Origin: Chthonomonas sp. UBA2017
GTDB taxonomy: Bacteria > Armatimonadota > Fimbriimonadia > Fimbriimonadales > Fimbriimonadaceae
Direction of reading: 5' to 3'
Length of the DNA: 64,000 nucleotides
Assembly: GCA_002335425.1 (NCBI GenBank)
Contig: DDCB01000035.1
Coordinates: forward strand, 1 to 64,000
Shown piece after piece: positions 8,720 to 16,195 of this stretch (positions within the stretch are counted from its first letter, which is position 1; every line of letters starts with the position of its first letter). The notes under the pieces are model-generated. The model did not search any database. It was not told where the DNA came from and saw nothing but the letters and a program-made list of their open reading frames with translations. A program made the position numbers and the translations under genes.

Positions 8720-11107
8720 ATGAGAACTTTCAATCGAATCTCGATTTTGGCCTTGAGCTGTTTGCTTGGATCGTCGTTGGCGTCAGCCCAAGACTTCAGC
8801 CAAAAGGTCGATCTGAATGCCGGCACCCGGCGACTTCCGGACCTCGTGGCTGAACTCGCCACGAAGTCGTCAACCCCCCTCCTGATTTCGAATCAACTCG
8901 CGCAAGAGGTCATCTTCATGCGACTGAAGGACGTGACCCTGGCGGATGCGATGAGCAAGCTGGCCGAAGCGGTCGGTGGAGAGTGGGTTCGAGAGGGATC
9001 GAATTTCCGCCTGATCCGAACTCCATCGGGCGCCCGCGAGGAATCCGAAGTTGAGATCGCCGCGCGAGCCCAGATTTTCCAAAAGGCCATCCGCGAGATG
9101 GTGGCCGACGTCGAAAAGACCCAAAACTACACCGAAAACGAAGCCCGTCAGGCCATGCAAAACATGCAGCGGCAGATGACCCAAATGATGCAAGGCGGCT
9201 CTTCGAACGCCGGCGGCGGTCGCAATATGATGCAGACCATGATGAGCCAGGCGAATATGATGCCCGGCAATCGGGCCATCGCTCGACTGGTCAACTCCAT
9301 CGATCCAAAGGTTCTGGCCTCGATGGCTCCGGGTAGCCGACTCGTCTTTTCGAGCCGCCCCACGCGAATGCAGCGGGCACTGAGCGGCAACCCGATGGCC
9401 GTCGCCCAGTCGTTCGTGCAAGAGCAAAAGGCTTTCAACAACGCGATGCAGACGCTCACCGGCGGGAATTCGAACGAAGGGGTCGCCATCGGAGGCGGTC
9501 GTGGCGGCATGATGATGGTGCGCGGGATGGGCGGCATGATGGGCGATCCGAATCTGCTCGCTTCGACGCCGTTCAAGGTGATCCTGGTTGCACAACGCTT
9601 CGGATCGTCCGATTCGCTCAGCCTGCAGCTCAACATCTACAACGACCAGGGCCAGAGCATGGGCCTCGGCTTCTCGGGCCTGTCGCCCGCCTTTTTGGAA
9701 CCGACGCAGAGCGACCTCAAGCCCCAAGAATCTGAGCAACCGATTGAGCTCAGCGCACTTTCAAAAGAGTTCAAAAAGATGATGCAACAAGGCGGCATTA
9801 GCGCGGCCAATGGGGCGATCGTCAGCTTCACCACCGCAGCCGGCGGAGGCGGCCCGATGCGAGGAGCCTCGTTCAGCTTCGCCGCAGGCGGCGACCCGAA
9901 TCAGCCCGCCCTTCAGATCACGCCCGAATGGCGAGAGCGGATTTTGAATCCCGAAAAGAACGACCCGCTCGGCTGGATCCCCAATGACATCTTCACCGGA
10001 ATCGCTCAAGGGCTTCAGAAGAACATGGTCGTCCAGGTCCCCGATAGCCTCGTGCTGCTCACCGCTCAAGGGCTCGGCGAAACTGGACCCAAGCCGACCG
10101 AAGCACTCCTGATGATGAAGCAGGGCTGGAGCATGACGATCAAAGACGAAAATGGCTGGATCGTCAGTCGCCCCGACCGGCCGTCCACCGCGGCCGCTTC
10201 GCGAATCAATCGCAACGGCCTGGGAACGATGCTCCGAACCCTCCAGTCGAGGGGCCGATTGAGTCTGGACGACATGGCGAATTTCGTCATTTCGCAACCG
10301 ATCACGAACTTGAGCACCGGCTTCACGCTTTCCTATGCCCGGCTCATCAACCAAGGGGTCGCCGATCAGCAACTCGGCCGGTTCTTGTTTGGCGACGATC
10401 TGATGCTGCGTTTCTACGGCACTCTCAACCAAGCCCAGCGCAACGTCCTGGCGAACGGTCAGCGACTTCCCATCCAAGGTCTGTCACAAGATCAAAGAAA
10501 CTTGCTCTCTCGGATGGTCTTTGACGGATTCGAAGGGCCGCAGGTCAGTGATCCCAACAGCAGTCGAAACCGGACTCGAGGCCCTGGGGGTGGTGGAGAT
10601 CGAGGCGGCCCGATGGGCGGCTTCTTTGGCTCGCTCTCAAGTGAGCGGACCGAAGCCTTGCCCAACGGACTACCCGGCGACGGCTTCTTGAGCTTGCGGA
10701 TCGACCGGTCTCCGGCGGTTCTGGCCTCGACCGCAACCGGCACCTCTCAGCAGATGCTGACGGCAGACCGGCTCGCTTGGACCCGAACGATGGCTTCTCG
10801 ACCGGAAATGCAGGCGTTCGCTCCGCAAACCAACTTCACGAACTTTCAGCTCGTCACCGAGGTCGATTACAACTTCACGTTCGCGCTGACTCCCAACGTG
10901 AGCTTGAACCGCTCGTTGGAGGATGCGATCATCGATCCGAACAGCAAGAAGGTGGCCTACGACGACTTACCCGCGGACTTCCGCAGTCGAGTCGAGCGAG
11001 AAGCTCGCGAGCAACGCGAGCGGATGGAGCAAGGCATGCGCCGAGGAGGAGGCGGTGGACGAGGTCCAGGAGGCCAACCCGGCTCGGCCCCTCCAGCCAT
11101 TCCGTAA
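8720..11107 (+). CDS. large exported protein with STN-like N-terminal domain, Met- and Gly-rich
   Basis: The 795-residue product has a Sec signal peptide (cleavage probably after SLASA, near residue 23). Residues 25-95 resemble an STN/secretin short N-terminal domain (LPDLVAELATKSSTPLLIS, VTLADAMSKLAEAVGG). A long Met/Gln-rich stretch follows near 150-185 and another Met/Gly-rich one near 265-280. The remainder, about 500 residues, is not recognised. The C-terminus is basic and very Gly-rich with a Pro end. Start context AGGAAAAG precedes the ATG. It lacks a secretin channel domain, so it is not a simple GspD. It probably acts in the envelope or outside the cell. Confidence 0.75.
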   Translation: MRTFNRISILALSCLLGSSLASAQDFSQKVDLNAGTRRLPDLVAELATKSSTPLLISNQLAQEVIFMRLKDVTLADAMSKLAEAVGGEWVREGSNFRLIRTPSGAREESEVEIAARAQIFQKAIREMVADVEKTQNYTENEARQAMQNMQRQMTQMMQGGSSNAGGGRNMMQTMMSQANMMPGNRAIARLVNSIDPKVLASMAPGSRLVFSSRPTRMQRALSGNPMAVAQSFVQEQKAFNNAMQTLTGGNSNEGVAIGGGRGGMMMVRGMGGMMGDPNLLASTPFKVILVAQRFGSSDSLSLQLNIYNDQGQSMGLGFSGLSPAFLEPTQSDLKPQESEQPIELSALSKEFKKMMQQGGISAANGAIVSFTTAAGGGGPMRGASFSFAAGGDPNQPALQITPEWRERILNPEKNDPLGWIPNDIFTGIAQGLQKNMVVQVPDSLVLLTAQGLGETGPKPTEALLMMKQGWSMTIKDENGWIVSRPDRPSTAAASRINRNGLGTMLRTLQSRGRLSLDDMANFVISQPITNLSTGFTLSYARLINQGVADQQLGRFLFGDDLMLRFYGTLNQAQRNVLANGQRLPIQGLSQDQRNLLSRMVFDGFEGPQVSDPNSSRNRTRGPGGGGDRGGPMGGFFGSLSSERTEALPNGLPGDGFLSLRIDRSPAVLASTATGTSQQMLTADRLAWTRTMASRPEMQAFAPQTNFTNFQLVTEVDYNFTFALTPNVSLNRSLEDAIIDPNSKKVAYDDLPADFRSRVEREAREQRERMEQGMRRGGGGGRGPGGQPGSAPPAIP

Positions 11108-11205
11108 TCTCGCCAGGATCGAATTCGATCTGCGCCTCGCGGAACTCGCTTGAGTTCGCGGGGCGTTCTTCCTGTTGGAGAAACCTCGGCGACATTTTTG
11201 CCGAC

Positions 11206-11211
11206 TATACT
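11206..11211 (+). promoter_or_regulatory. candidate -10 hexamer (TATACT)
   Basis: TATACT ends eight bases before the ATG of the lipoprotein at 11220. A start of transcription six to eight bases downstream would give a leaderless or almost leaderless mRNA, although a GAAAGGA also lies in the gap. Confidence 0.4.
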
Positions 11212-11219
11212 GAAAGGAT

Positions 11220-12110
11220 ATGAAACTGAAATTGACTTGGATAGGTATCGCCTTTGTCGGCACTTCGATTTTTGCGGGAGCGCTCTTGACCGGTTGCGCG
11301 GCTCCAGAGAAGGCCGGAGCAGGCGAGCCGGTGGCGGTGGTAAGAGGTGAGAAGTCTGGCGACCAAGCGGTCACAATGAACCAAGACCCGAACGTTTCGA
11401 CCGAAAAACAGTTCCCAAAGCCGCTCGCGGGCAAAGACCAAATGGTTCCTGAGGGTGGACGATCGACCTCGGCCAGCGCTCAAACCTCCACGGCGACCAA
11501 GAATCCGGGCGCTGGATCGGCGGCTCAACCCAACGCCAACGCGCGCGCCGAAGCCACGCATCGAAGTGAGGCTGAGAACTCGGCGACCTCTTCTCAGGGC
11601 GGAGGAAACTCTTCGGCCTCTGCATCATCTGAGACGGCCGCTTCCCAGGGCATGGACCCTTCGGTATCGGCTCAAGCAGGTCCGTCGGCAGGCCCCACGG
11701 CGAGTTCAGCAGCGGCCGGAAACGCTCGTCCGGGAGCCCCCGCAGGCCGAGGCACCGCGCCTGCGCCCCCCAAAGGTGTGGCGAAGCCGAGTCGCGCAGA
11801 GGCGCTTTCCAATGTGGATCAAGTCGGGCTTCCTGCCTATCCGGGCTCGACGAACCTGAAAGGAGCCGATCCCGCAACCAAGGTTCAGACCGCCCGCGGC
11901 TCCATTTTCTCGTTCATGCGCGAATCGAACGATCCGGCGTCAAAGGTGGTCAGCTTCTATCAGTCAAGACTGACCGGGGCCCAGGTCCAAGGCCCGACCA
12001 AGGGAACCACCTTTATTCGAGGCAAAACCGCCCAAGGGCATGAGGCTCTGGTCGCAGTGACGACGATGTCGGGCAAAGTCCGAATCAACGTGGCAGTGAC
12101 GAAGCGCTAA
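11220..12110 (+). CDS. putative lipoprotein with Ala/Ser-rich linker
   Basis: The 296-residue product carries a signal peptide with lipobox LTGC near residue 26, so it should be anchored in the envelope. Residues 45-190 are low-complexity, rich in Ala, Ser, Gly and Thr. The last 100 residues form a separate domain (LPAYPGSTNLKG, SIFSFMRESNDPASKVVSFY, ending in VRINVAVTKR) that looks like small domains following a pattern of a YPG start and an FYxSxL helix. I cannot name its function. It is monocistronic, followed after 22 bases by a strong hairpin. Confidence 0.8.
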   Translation: MKLKLTWIGIAFVGTSIFAGALLTGCAAPEKAGAGEPVAVVRGEKSGDQAVTMNQDPNVSTEKQFPKPLAGKDQMVPEGGRSTSASAQTSTATKNPGAGSAAQPNANARAEATHRSEAENSATSSQGGGNSSASASSETAASQGMDPSVSAQAGPSAGPTASSAAAGNARPGAPAGRGTAPAPPKGVAKPSRAEALSNVDQVGLPAYPGSTNLKGADPATKVQTARGSIFSFMRESNDPASKVVSFYQSRLTGAQVQGPTKGTTFIRGKTAQGHEALVAVTTMSGKVRINVAVTKR

Positions 12111-12132
12111 CCACGTCCGGCCCCGTATTCAC

Positions 12133-12168
12133 CGACGTGCCGTCTCTCAGATCAGAGGCGGCACGTCG
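12133..12168. terminator. long hairpin between convergent genes, probable bidirectional terminator
   Basis: Ten bases at 12133-12142 are perfectly complementary to 12159-12168, and the stem extends inward by about five more pairs around a six-base loop. TCCTTTTC follows on the plus strand. It sits between the convergent lipoprotein and beta-CASP genes, so it could end transcription from either side. The T-tract is modest. Confidence 0.6.
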
Positions 12169-12185
12169 TCCTTTTCTGAGTCTGC

Positions 12186-13568
12186 TCAGAACTCGATGGT
12201 CTGCATGTGGGTGGGGATCACCGACGGCCAGCCGAGCTCGGCGCGGAGCTTTTCTTGCAGTGCAGCTTGGGAATCAGGCTCCCCGTGAACGATAAAGGTC
12301 TGCTTCGGAGGCGCTTTGAAGTTCTGGCACCAGCGGATGATCTCGTCACAATCTGCATGAGCGGAGAGGGATTCGAGCTTGTCGATCGTCGCTCGAACCT
12401 CGATCTCCTGCCCGTGAATTCGAACGATCGGCTCGCCATCCATGATCTCGCGTCCCAAGGTGCCGACGCCCTGATATCCCGTGAAGAGCACAACGGTCCG
12501 GTCCGAGGAGAGCCTTTGCTTCAGATGGTGAACGACTCGGCCGCCGTTGGCCATTCCACTTCCGCTGATGATCATCATCGGGCCGGGGCGACTATTGAGG
12601 GCCTTGGATTGATTCCGGTCTCGAACGAACTCAAGATGCTCAGGCCGAAGCGGGTTCACCCCTTCTTGGAGCATGACCTTCATGTCGTGGTCATGGTCCT
12701 CAGTCACCTGGTTGTAGAGCAACGTGGCCGCGTTCGCCATCGGGCTATCGACAAAGATCGGAATTCGAGGAATCCTTCCCTCTTGTTGCAGCTCGGTGAT
12801 GTAATACAGCAGTTCCTGAGTCCGGCCGATGGCAAAGCTCGGCACAATAATGACTTGAGCTTCATCCACGGCTCGCCGAATGACTTCTCCGAGGTGCTCG
12901 GCGACGTCTTCGTCATGATGGCGCCGGTCTCCATAGGTCGATTCGATGACCAGGTACTCGGCGTATTCGACGGCGCAAGGATCCTTGATGATCGGAGTGT
13001 CGTAGCGACCGAGGTCGCCGCCCATAAGGATCTTTTCGCCATCGGGGAAGTAAAACTCGATAAAGGCTGAACCCAAGATGTGCCCGGCCGGAATCCATCG
13101 GCAGGTCGCCTTGCCCGGCAGTTCGAGAAAATCAAAGTACTTCACCGGCCGGAGCAACTTCAGCGCGGCATAGGCATCGGCTTCAGTGTAAAGGGGCTGC
13201 GGCCGAGCGTGTCGCGCTGTCCCATGCTTGAGGTGGTAGCGGGCGTCTTCTTCCTGGAGTCGGCCCGAGTCGGGCAGACTGATTTTGGCGAGACCGGCCG
13301 TACCGTGGGTGCAGTAAACCGGGCCTTTGAACCCATCAGCGACGATCTTGGGCAGATACCCGATGTGGTCGATATGGGCGTGAGTCAAGAGGATCAGGTC
13401 GATGTCGCCGGGATCGATCGCGAGCGGCTCCCAGTTTCGATCCCGAAGCTCCGCCGGACCTTGAAAAAGGCCACAATCCACAAGAATTTTCTTGTGGTCA
13501 AATTCAATCAGGTGCTTGGAGCCGGTCACGGTTTCGGCGGCCCCCATAAAAGTGATTTGTCGGTTCAT
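12186..13568 (-). CDS. beta-CASP metallo-beta-lactamase-fold RNase
   Basis: The 460-residue protein has the zinc motif THAHIDH at residues 62-68. Downstream lie the beta-CASP blocks (PSFAIGRTQE, ISGSGMANGGR) and a C-terminal RMMBL domain (SLSAHADCDE, FIVHGE). This architecture matches prokaryotic CPSF-like exonucleases/endonucleases that process RNA in the cytoplasm. It is not RNase J, because it lacks the J-type C-terminal domain. It stands alone and faces the pseudopilin at 13666 across a 97-base divergent gap. The target RNA is not evident. Confidence 0.92.
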   Translation of the reverse strand: MNRQITFMGAAETVTGSKHLIEFDHKKILVDCGLFQGPAELRDRNWEPLAIDPGDIDLILLTHAHIDHIGYLPKIVADGFKGPVYCTHGTAGLAKISLPDSGRLQEEDARYHLKHGTARHARPQPLYTEADAYAALKLLRPVKYFDFLELPGKATCRWIPAGHILGSAFIEFYFPDGEKILMGGDLGRYDTPIIKDPCAVEYAEYLVIESTYGDRRHHDEDVAEHLGEVIRRAVDEAQVIIVPSFAIGRTQELLYYITELQQEGRIPRIPIFVDSPMANAATLLYNQVTEDHDHDMKVMLQEGVNPLRPEHLEFVRDRNQSKALNSRPGPMMIISGSGMANGGRVVHHLKQRLSSDRTVVLFTGYQGVGTLGREIMDGEPIVRIHGQEIEVRATIDKLESLSAHADCDEIIRWCQNFKAPPKQTFIVHGEPDSQAALQEKLRAELGWPSVIPTHMQTIEF

Positions 13569-13665
13569 AGGTCAGGTCCGAGCGGACTATTTCAACAGTA
13601 TGGCCTGAGAATGCCCCTCAGAAGGGCCAAACATATGGAAGAGAACCTGTGGGGTGCCCTTGCCT

Positions 13666-14007
13666 ATGTCTTGGAAGCGACGCGGCTTTACGCTGATTGA
13701 AATTCTCATTGTTGTTTTGATCCTTGGAATCCTGCTGGCGATCGCGGTTCCCCAGTGGATGCGCGCCCGAGAATCGGCCCGCAAAACCACCTGCCTTTCG
13801 AACCTGAGGCAGATCGACAACGCCAAAGAGCAGTTCGCCATCGAGAACCGGCTCAACACCGGCACCGCGATCGAAGAGTCCGATATCTTTCCGGACTACA
13901 TCCGTGGGAGTAGCTTCCCAAGCTGTCCGATCAACGGCGAATACACAGTCAGCCCCGTTGGTGAAGTCTCTTTTTGCTCGCTCCATGGCGACTATCTCAC
14001 CGACTAG
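13666..14007 (+). CDS. short type II secretion/type IV pilus-like pseudopilin
   Basis: The 113-residue product begins MSWKRRG followed by FTLIEILIVVLILGILLAI. This is a class III prepilin signal cleaved between Gly and Phe, with the Glu at mature position 5, followed by a transmembrane helix. Two cysteines (CLSNLRQ and SCPINGEY, plus one in SFCSLHG) are typical of short competence/secretion pseudopilins of Armatimonadota and Planctomycetota style. It has no neighbouring assembly genes. I used the ATG at 13666, and an in-frame GTG lies 12 bases upstream. Confidence 0.88.
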   Translation: MSWKRRGFTLIEILIVVLILGILLAIAVPQWMRARESARKTTCLSNLRQIDNAKEQFAIENRLNTGTAIEESDIFPDYIRGSSFPSCPINGEYTVSPVGEVSFCSLHGDYLTD

Positions 14008-14336
14008 CCCCGCGAATTCGTATGATTTGATAAGATTTTCATCATTGAAAGTACGAAAAGTTCACTTTCTAGCTTAAAATGCATGATATCCATCGTCATT
14101 TCATCAAGAGAGCCTCACTGAGGCAAAGGCAACCCACCTTTCTTGATGAAGCGAGGAAGAGACAGCCAGCGTGGCCTATGCCGCTCGGGAAGCGGTAAGA
14201 CGACCCGGTCCTTCAGGATACCCTCGTCGAGCTGAAAAACGCCCTGTCCCTTGTCAAGGAGTGCGGTGCTCAGGAAAGCACTGTGTTCCAGGGTCCAAGG
14301 TGGGTCAAGTAACGGCTCACGGAGGAGGAAACCTAG
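14008..14336 (+). other. non-coding leader region with a candidate structured RNA (14100-14296)
   Basis: This 329-base stretch has no gene. Its first 90 bases are AT-rich. Bases 14100-14150 fold into a tidy three-way junction: P1 pairs 14100-14108 with 14142-14150, P2 pairs 14112-14116 with 14120-14124, and P3 pairs 14125-14129 with 14137-14141. A second domain is closed by 14152-14156 with 14222-14226 and contains hairpins at 14181-14195 and 14207-14222. A third domain near 14242-14296 has smaller hairpins. I tested the fold by eye only. It does not match RNase P, SRP, tmRNA, c-di-GMP or cobalamin consensus sequences known to me. Confidence 0.4.
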
Positions 14337-14609
14337 ATGCCAACTGAAAATGAACTGGAACGCGTGACTGTGGCCCTACCGGCAAGGTTGGTCCGACAGG
14401 TCGAGCTCCGAATGGAGGCGGGCATGTTCGCCAGCTTTTCCGAGTGGGTACGTCACGCGATCCGAGAGCAGCTGCAGCGCGAGCAATCGCCTTTCGAAAA
14501 GTTGGTGGAGCAAGATCCTCGAGTTCTTGAAAGCCTTGCCCAACTTGAACGAAATGAGGTTACAGACGTTGATATAGAAATTTGGAGAAAGCGGGCGGGT
14601 CTGTCCTAA
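14337..14609 (+). CDS. ribbon-helix-helix antitoxin-like DNA-binding protein
   Basis: The 90-residue product begins with a CopG/ParD-like ribbon-helix-helix: a strand VTVALPARLVRQV, then a helix-turn-helix-like segment FASFSEWVRHAIREQL. A charged tail follows that could bind a toxin partner. A GGAGGAGG precedes the ATG by seven bases. The next gene, starting 41 bases later, encodes a RelE-like protein, so the pair looks like a type II toxin-antitoxin module. Alternatively it is a simple ParD-like regulator. Its AT-rich upstream leader and low similarity to its neighbours hint at recent arrival. Confidence 0.7.
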   Translation: MPTENELERVTVALPARLVRQVELRMEAGMFASFSEWVRHAIREQLQREQSPFEKLVEQDPRVLESLAQLERNEVTDVDIEIWRKRAGLS

Positions 14610-14650
14610 CCTGAACACAGCACTCGCCTGCATTGGGATCGGGTGCACGA

Positions 14651-14962
14651 ATGAAAAAAACCGAACTTTATCAGGTTCGCTTAGAAGAGATTTACGAATC
14701 ACTTTCATCGACGCCTCAAAGCGCTGAGGAGTTGGCCGGAGAGGTTTTTCGGGCTTATCTCCGGCTTCGCTCCGATCCGCATGTTGGCCAGTTTTATCGA
14801 ATCGATGTGGGACGACACTGGTACCGGATCCCGCTCGATCCGATCTGGATTCACGGCCAACGGGTTCGATTTTGGATTTACTATGAGAAGATTCACGTTC
14901 CGAACGGTGAATTAGCCGTCAGGTTAGTTTGGATTGCGGAAGAGCCACTACTCGCTCCGTAG
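14651..14962 (+). CDS. putative RelE/ParE-like toxin
   Basis: The 103-residue protein has the size and order of a RelE/ParE toxin: an N-terminal helical half (AEELAGEVFRAYLRLRSDPHVG) and a C-terminal strand-rich half with RVRFWIYYEKI and AVRLVWIAEEP. I do not see all the classical catalytic residues, so the activity is uncertain. It follows the RHH gene, as toxins follow antitoxins in ParDE operons. The chosen ATG at 14651 starts MKKTELYQV, and a TTG 18 bases upstream is possible. Its last 15 bases overlap the 3' end of the permease gene on the other strand. Confidence 0.5.
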   Translation: MKKTELYQVRLEEIYESLSSTPQSAEELAGEVFRAYLRLRSDPHVGQFYRIDVGRHWYRIPLDPIWIHGQRVRFWIYYEKIHVPNGELAVRLVWIAEEPLLAP

Positions 14963-16153
14963 GCTGATCACTGGGTCTTTGCGGGCCGCATTCAGAGCCG
15001 GGATGAGGCCGAAGATCGCGCCGACCCCCAGGCTGAACCCGAAGCACAGCGCGATGACCCCGCCCGTGATCATCGGACGAATGGGGGTGTAGGCTTCGAG
15101 CCCCTGGCACACGACCCAGCTAAAGGCCAGACCCGCCGCCCCTCCGAGGAGCGCCAAGATCACCGACTCGCAAAGAAACTGCGAAAAGATATCCCGGCGC
15201 TGAGCCCCGACCGTCTTTCGGACGCCGATCTCTTTGGCCCGCTCATTGACCGACATCAGCATGACCGTCATGATGCCGACACCCCCGACAAAAAGGGCGA
15301 TGGACGTGAGACCGGTCAGCAGCCAGGTGAGAATTCCCATAACCTTGAAGACCAGATTTTGGAGATCTTCTTGAGTTGCGACCGAGTACATCTCGCGGCG
15401 AAGGCTCTTTCCCAAGACGGTTTCGACGCTCGAGATGAGCGTTTTGGGCTCAATTGCAGGATCGGTTTGGATCATGATCCGGTGGAGCTGAGGCGGGCTG
15501 ACGTCGATCTTGAACGTCGAGAACGGGATGTAGGCGATGTTCTCGAACCCGCCCATCTCAAAGAGGCTCTTTTCATCGGAATTGTCTCGAGTCACGCCGA
15601 TCACGCGGTAGGAGACCCCATTGATCGTCACCGGCTTGCCGACCGCTGGCCCAGGGCCGATGAGCTTTTCCTTCGCAATCGACCCGATCACGGTGACACG
15701 CTTCTCAAAGTCCTCGGGACCGAACGTGCGGCCCTCGGCCATCTCGACCGGACGAATCTTGAACCATTCCGGCCCCGTCGCGATGATGAACGTCATCGGG
15801 CTGGTCCGGTCTCCGTTTTCGATCGCTCCCCCCACAAAGGTCAGAGGGGTAGCAACTTGCACTCCGGGAACAGCACTCACCTCGGCCACGTTCTTTTCGG
15901 TCAGGTAGCTCATCCCGGCCGCATTCGGCATGAACATCGAATCTTGGCTGACTTGAAAAGGCATCACGACCAGGAGGTTGACGCCCAAGTCCTCGATCTG
16001 GCTGGAAAGGTCCTTCTGCACCCCCTTGGCGATGCTGATCAGCAAGACAATCGCCACGCTCGCCACAAAGAGCCCGGTCGCGCTGAGCAAGGACCGATTC
16101 CGCTGCTCACGCAAGCTACGCCATGCCGAGCTCAGATTCGAGAAAAAGGACAT
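14948..16153 (-). CDS. MacB-type ABC transporter permease
   Basis: The 401-residue protein has one N-terminal transmembrane helix, a periplasmic MacB-PCD domain of about 210 residues and three C-terminal helices of the FtsX type. Motifs include SLREQRNRSLLSATG at the start and ERAKEIGVRKTVGA before the second helix. Such permeases export lipoproteins, peptides or small molecules when paired with a MacB/LolD ATPase, but no ATPase gene is adjacent. It lies 42 bases after the beta-helix gene and a small hairpin overlaps the gap, so the two are probably one transcript. Confidence 0.92.
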   Translation of the reverse strand: MSFFSNLSSAWRSLREQRNRSLLSATGLFVASVAIVLLISIAKGVQKDLSSQIEDLGVNLLVVMPFQVSQDSMFMPNAAGMSYLTEKNVAEVSAVPGVQVATPLTFVGGAIENGDRTSPMTFIIATGPEWFKIRPVEMAEGRTFGPEDFEKRVTVIGSIAKEKLIGPGPAVGKPVTINGVSYRVIGVTRDNSDEKSLFEMGGFENIAYIPFSTFKIDVSPPQLHRIMIQTDPAIEPKTLISSVETVLGKSLRREMYSVATQEDLQNLVFKVMGILTWLLTGLTSIALFVGGVGIMTVMLMSVNERAKEIGVRKTVGAQRRDIFSQFLCESVILALLGGAAGLAFSWVVCQGLEAYTPIRPMITGGVIALCFGFSLGVGAIFGLIPALNAARKDPVISLRSE

Positions 16154-16195
16154 TCAACCCAGTTCAACGCAAGCTGGGCTGAATTCGTCTCTGGG

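Noticed and set aside
12133..12168. Phage or integrative-element attachment site
   Set aside because: It is a long perfect hairpin between convergent genes with no integrase or direct repeat nearby; terminator is simpler.
14100..14296. Known riboswitch, RNase P, SRP, tmRNA or integron attC site
   Set aside because: Conserved blocks of those RNAs (for example the RNase P GAGGAAAGUCC core or the SRP GGUCAGG loop) and the GTTRRRY/RYYYAAC boxes of attC are missing.
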